A DNA stretch of 25,276 bases from Comamonadaceae bacterium. GTDB lineage: Bacteria; Pseudomonadota; Gammaproteobacteria; Burkholderiales; Burkholderiaceae_C. The translations under genes were made by a program, and so were the position numbers. The stretch covers positions 1-25,276 of the forward strand of contig CANBQX010000009.1 of assembly GCA_947371775.1 (NCBI GenBank), written 5' to 3'. Below, piece after piece: positions 23,774 to 25,276 of the stretch (positions are counted from its first letter, which is position 1; each line of letters starts with the position of its first letter). The notes under the pieces were generated by a model. It saw nothing but the letters and a program-made list of their open reading frames with translations, did not search any database and was not told the DNA's origin.

Positions 23774-25197
23774 TAACGATCCTCAGTATCTTGGGCAGTC
23801 CAGTCCACCAGCGCGTCAAAAGCGGCGCGGGCGGATGCGGCGTTGGGGTGGTTGATAAGGGCGACCAGCGCGTAGCGCTTGCCGCTGGCGCCATCCACAT
23901 AGCCGGCAATGGCGGACACGCCGTTGAGGCTTCCGGTCTTGAGGTGGGCGCTGCCGGGGCTGGCGACTTTGGCGCGTTTAAGGGTGCCATCCACGCCGCT
24001 CAGAGGCAGCGAGGCGATCAACTCGGGCATGAGCGGGGAGCGATAAGCGGCTTGCAGCAGCTGCCCCAGGGCGCGGGCGCTGATGCGTTCCTGGCGCGAC
24101 AGGCCCGAGCCTTTGTCCAAGTCCAGCGGCTCGCTGCTGCTGCTGATGCGCGACTGCCACCAGCGCTCCACCACGGCGCGGGCACTGGCCAGCGTGGCCA
24201 CATCGCCCTTACCCTCACGTCCCAGCGTCAAAAACAACTGCTGGGCCATGACGTTGTTGCTGTACTTGTTGATGTCGCGAATCACTTCGGCCAAAGGCGG
24301 CGAGCGCAGCTCCAGCGTGGGCGCACCGGCCAACAAGGCGGCGGGCACCGTGCCGTAGCGCACCGTGCCCTCCAGCTTGCCCCCCATGCTGTTCCAAAGC
24401 CCTTGCACCGCGCGCGGCGCATAGCTCTCAGGGTCCACATAGGCCACAGGCCAGGCCTTTTCGCCACAGTCGGCGGGGTAGCTGCCGTTGAAGCGAATGC
24501 GGTTGAGGTCGGTGAAGACGGCTTTCAAAGCGCCCCGGTAGTCGCCACAGGGCGCCTCAGACAGCGGCACGGTGGTTTGCATTTGCACGCCCCACAGCGG
24601 CGGGTCGAACTGCACCTGGGCCACACGGCGCTGGCGGTCCGGGGTGAAGGCCATGAGCACCGATTTGTAGTTGATCAGCAGCGCATCGGGCGTGGCGTTG
24701 TAGGGGCGCAGCGGCTCGCCGTCAAAGGCAGCGGGGTCGGTGCCCTCCAGCGCAAAAGCACTGCGGTCCAGCACGATGTCGCCCTGCACCGTGTGAATGC
24801 CCAAGCCCTGCACCCGGCGCAGCAAAAGCCACAGCCGCTCCAGCACCAGCTTGGGGTCGCCCTGGCCTTGGATGTAAATCGTGCCGCGCAGCACTCCGGC
24901 TTGCACGCTGCCGTCCACATAGACCGGCGTGCTCCAGGTGTAGGCAGGCCCCAGCAGTTCCAAACCCGCAAAGGTGGTCACCAGCTTGATGACCGATGCC
25001 GCTTGCATGGGCGCGCCCGTGCGGTGGCTCAGGCGGGGTGGGGCGGTGGGGTTTTGTGCGTCCACGACCAGCAGGGCCACGGCCTCGCGCGGCACTTTGG
25101 CGCGGGCCAGTTCAGCTTCTACCGGTGCGGGAATTTGCGCCCACGCTTGCGCAGTGCCGCAGCACATTGCAAGCATCACAAGCCAGCGTAAAACCAT
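23773..25197 (-). CDS. dacB: D-alanyl-D-alanine carboxypeptidase/endopeptidase (PBP4, S13 family)
   Basis: Periplasmic penicillin-binding protein that trims D-alanine from peptidoglycan peptides and cleaves cross-links. The 474 residues include a signal peptide (MVLRWLVMLAMCC, cleaved near AWAQ at 18-21). The three S13 motifs are present: S68-V-I-K71 (SxxK), S313-N-N (SxN) and K420-T-G (KTG). LDKGSGLSRQERIS and SGVDGTLKR also match. Start at 25197 is chosen by the signal peptide; an upstream in-frame start would precede it with 22 residues. There is no clear Shine-Dalgarno and a -10-like GATAAT lies seven bases ahead. The downstream SemiSWEET gene overlaps its stop. Confidence 0.92.
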   Translation of the reverse strand: MVLRWLVMLAMCCGTAQAWAQIPAPVEAELARAKVPREAVALLVVDAQNPTAPPRLSHRTGAPMQAASVIKLVTTFAGLELLGPAYTWSTPVYVDGSVQAGVLRGTIYIQGQGDPKLVLERLWLLLRRVQGLGIHTVQGDIVLDRSAFALEGTDPAAFDGEPLRPYNATPDALLINYKSVLMAFTPDRQRRVAQVQFDPPLWGVQMQTTVPLSEAPCGDYRGALKAVFTDLNRIRFNGSYPADCGEKAWPVAYVDPESYAPRAVQGLWNSMGGKLEGTVRYGTVPAALLAGAPTLELRSPPLAEVIRDINKYSNNVMAQQLFLTLGREGKGDVATLASARAVVERWWQSRISSSSEPLDLDKGSGLSRQERISARALGQLLQAAYRSPLMPELIASLPLSGVDGTLKRAKVASPGSAHLKTGSLNGVSAIAGYVDGASGKRYALVALINHPNAASARAAFDALVDWTAQDTEDR

Positions 25198-25204
25198 GGG
25201 TTGG

Positions 25205-25210
25205 ATTATC
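25205..25210 (-). promoter_or_regulatory. Possible -10 element of dacB
   Basis: On the minus strand GATAAT (25210-25205) lies seven bases before the dacB ATG at 25197, with no ribosome binding site between. It would give a leaderless transcript. It forms an inverted repeat with the -10-like element of the divergent gene. Confidence 0.4.
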
Positions 25211-25226
25211 AGGGCTACCCTGCGCC

Positions 25227-25232
25227 GATAAT
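25227..25232 (+). promoter_or_regulatory. Possible -10 element of the divergent gene
   Basis: GATAAT lies six bases before the ATG at 25239. It mirrors the dacB -10-like element 16 bases away. The -35 zone of each promoter would overlap the other's -10, so the two would compete for polymerase. Confidence 0.4.
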
Positions 25233-25238
25233 CTGCGG

Positions 25239-25276
25239 ATGACTTCTCCCGCCACCGCCGCACCTGGCAGCCGCCT
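25239..25276 (+). CDS. Start of an unidentified gene, cut by the right edge
   Basis: ATG at 25239 opens a frame (MTSPATAAPGSR) that runs off the window after 12 codons. It is supported only by the -10-like sequence six bases upstream and by the divergent layout with dacB. No family can be recognised from so few residues. Confidence 0.35.
   Translation, partial: MTSPATAAPGSR

Noticed and set aside
23665..25191. A 508-codon plus-strand frame opposite dacB
   Set aside because: It lies antisense to a gene with all three S13 motifs, and its His/Gln/Arg-rich translation shows no domain.
1..25276. Prophage, CRISPR, toxin-antitoxin or defence system
   Set aside because: Every sizeable coding region was assigned to a housekeeping, transport or envelope family, and no repeat array, integrase, transposase or recombination site was seen.

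Overview
The window reads as chromosomal DNA of a GC-rich betaproteobacterium of the order Burkholderiales, most likely Comamonadaceae (Rhodoferax/Polaromonas/Limnohabitans-like). This rests on gene content and order: zwf-hexR divergent from tal-pgi, a three-subunit pntAA-pntAB-pntB transhydrogenase, hpf-ptsN-hprK, and a five-gene branched-chain amino-acid type ABC transporter. The species cannot be fixed from sequence reading alone. Coding density is very high. No gap exceeds 300 bases; the largest is about 190 bases, between corA and hpf. I see no rRNA, tRNA, CRISPR array, intact insertion sequence, phage gene or recognisable defence system.

Left part (1-7.5 kb). A sugar-type ABC solute-binding protein, cut by the left edge, follows a LacI-family regulator on the minus strand. 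Near-identical 16-base palindromic operators lie in front of both genes, which predicts autoregulated control of the transporter. A short orphan GspC-like protein comes next on the plus strand, then the transhydrogenase operon and a FadD-type acyl-CoA ligase.

Middle part (7.5-15.6 kb). A CorA-family metal channel faces away from hpf, ptsN and hprK, which form a ribosome-hibernation and nitrogen-PTS/HPr-kinase block without a neighbouring rpoN. Then comes a central carbon module: zwf-hexR on the minus strand and tal-pgi on the plus strand, separated by 138 bases. That gap carries inverted repeats resembling HexR sites, one of them between the -35 and -10 of the inferred tal promoter. Products of this module supply and withdraw glucose-6-phosphate, and Zwf makes the NADPH that the transhydrogenase can also make.

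Right part (15.7-25.3 kb). livG-livF-livK-livH-livM, with one-base overlaps or short gaps, encode a complete ABC importer; its LivF has arginine in place of the Walker A lysine. A YecA/UPF0149 SEC-C protein follows on the same strand. On the minus strand are a secreted lipase-like lipoprotein with an OmpW-family outer-membrane protein just downstream, and dacB (PBP4) with a SemiSWEET sugar transporter whose start overlaps the dacB stop by one base. A start codon divergent from dacB marks a gene leaving the right edge.

Most genes are housekeeping or transport genes with recognisable families, and I found no convincing new multi-gene system. The points most worth a second look are the paired LacI-type operators, the HexR-like sites in the zwf/tal gap, the recurring -10 elements placed 6-10 bases before start codons (possible leaderless transcripts), the LivF Walker A change, the dacB-SemiSWEET coupling, and a short tandem repeat before pntAB that may be a remnant of a dispersed repeat.
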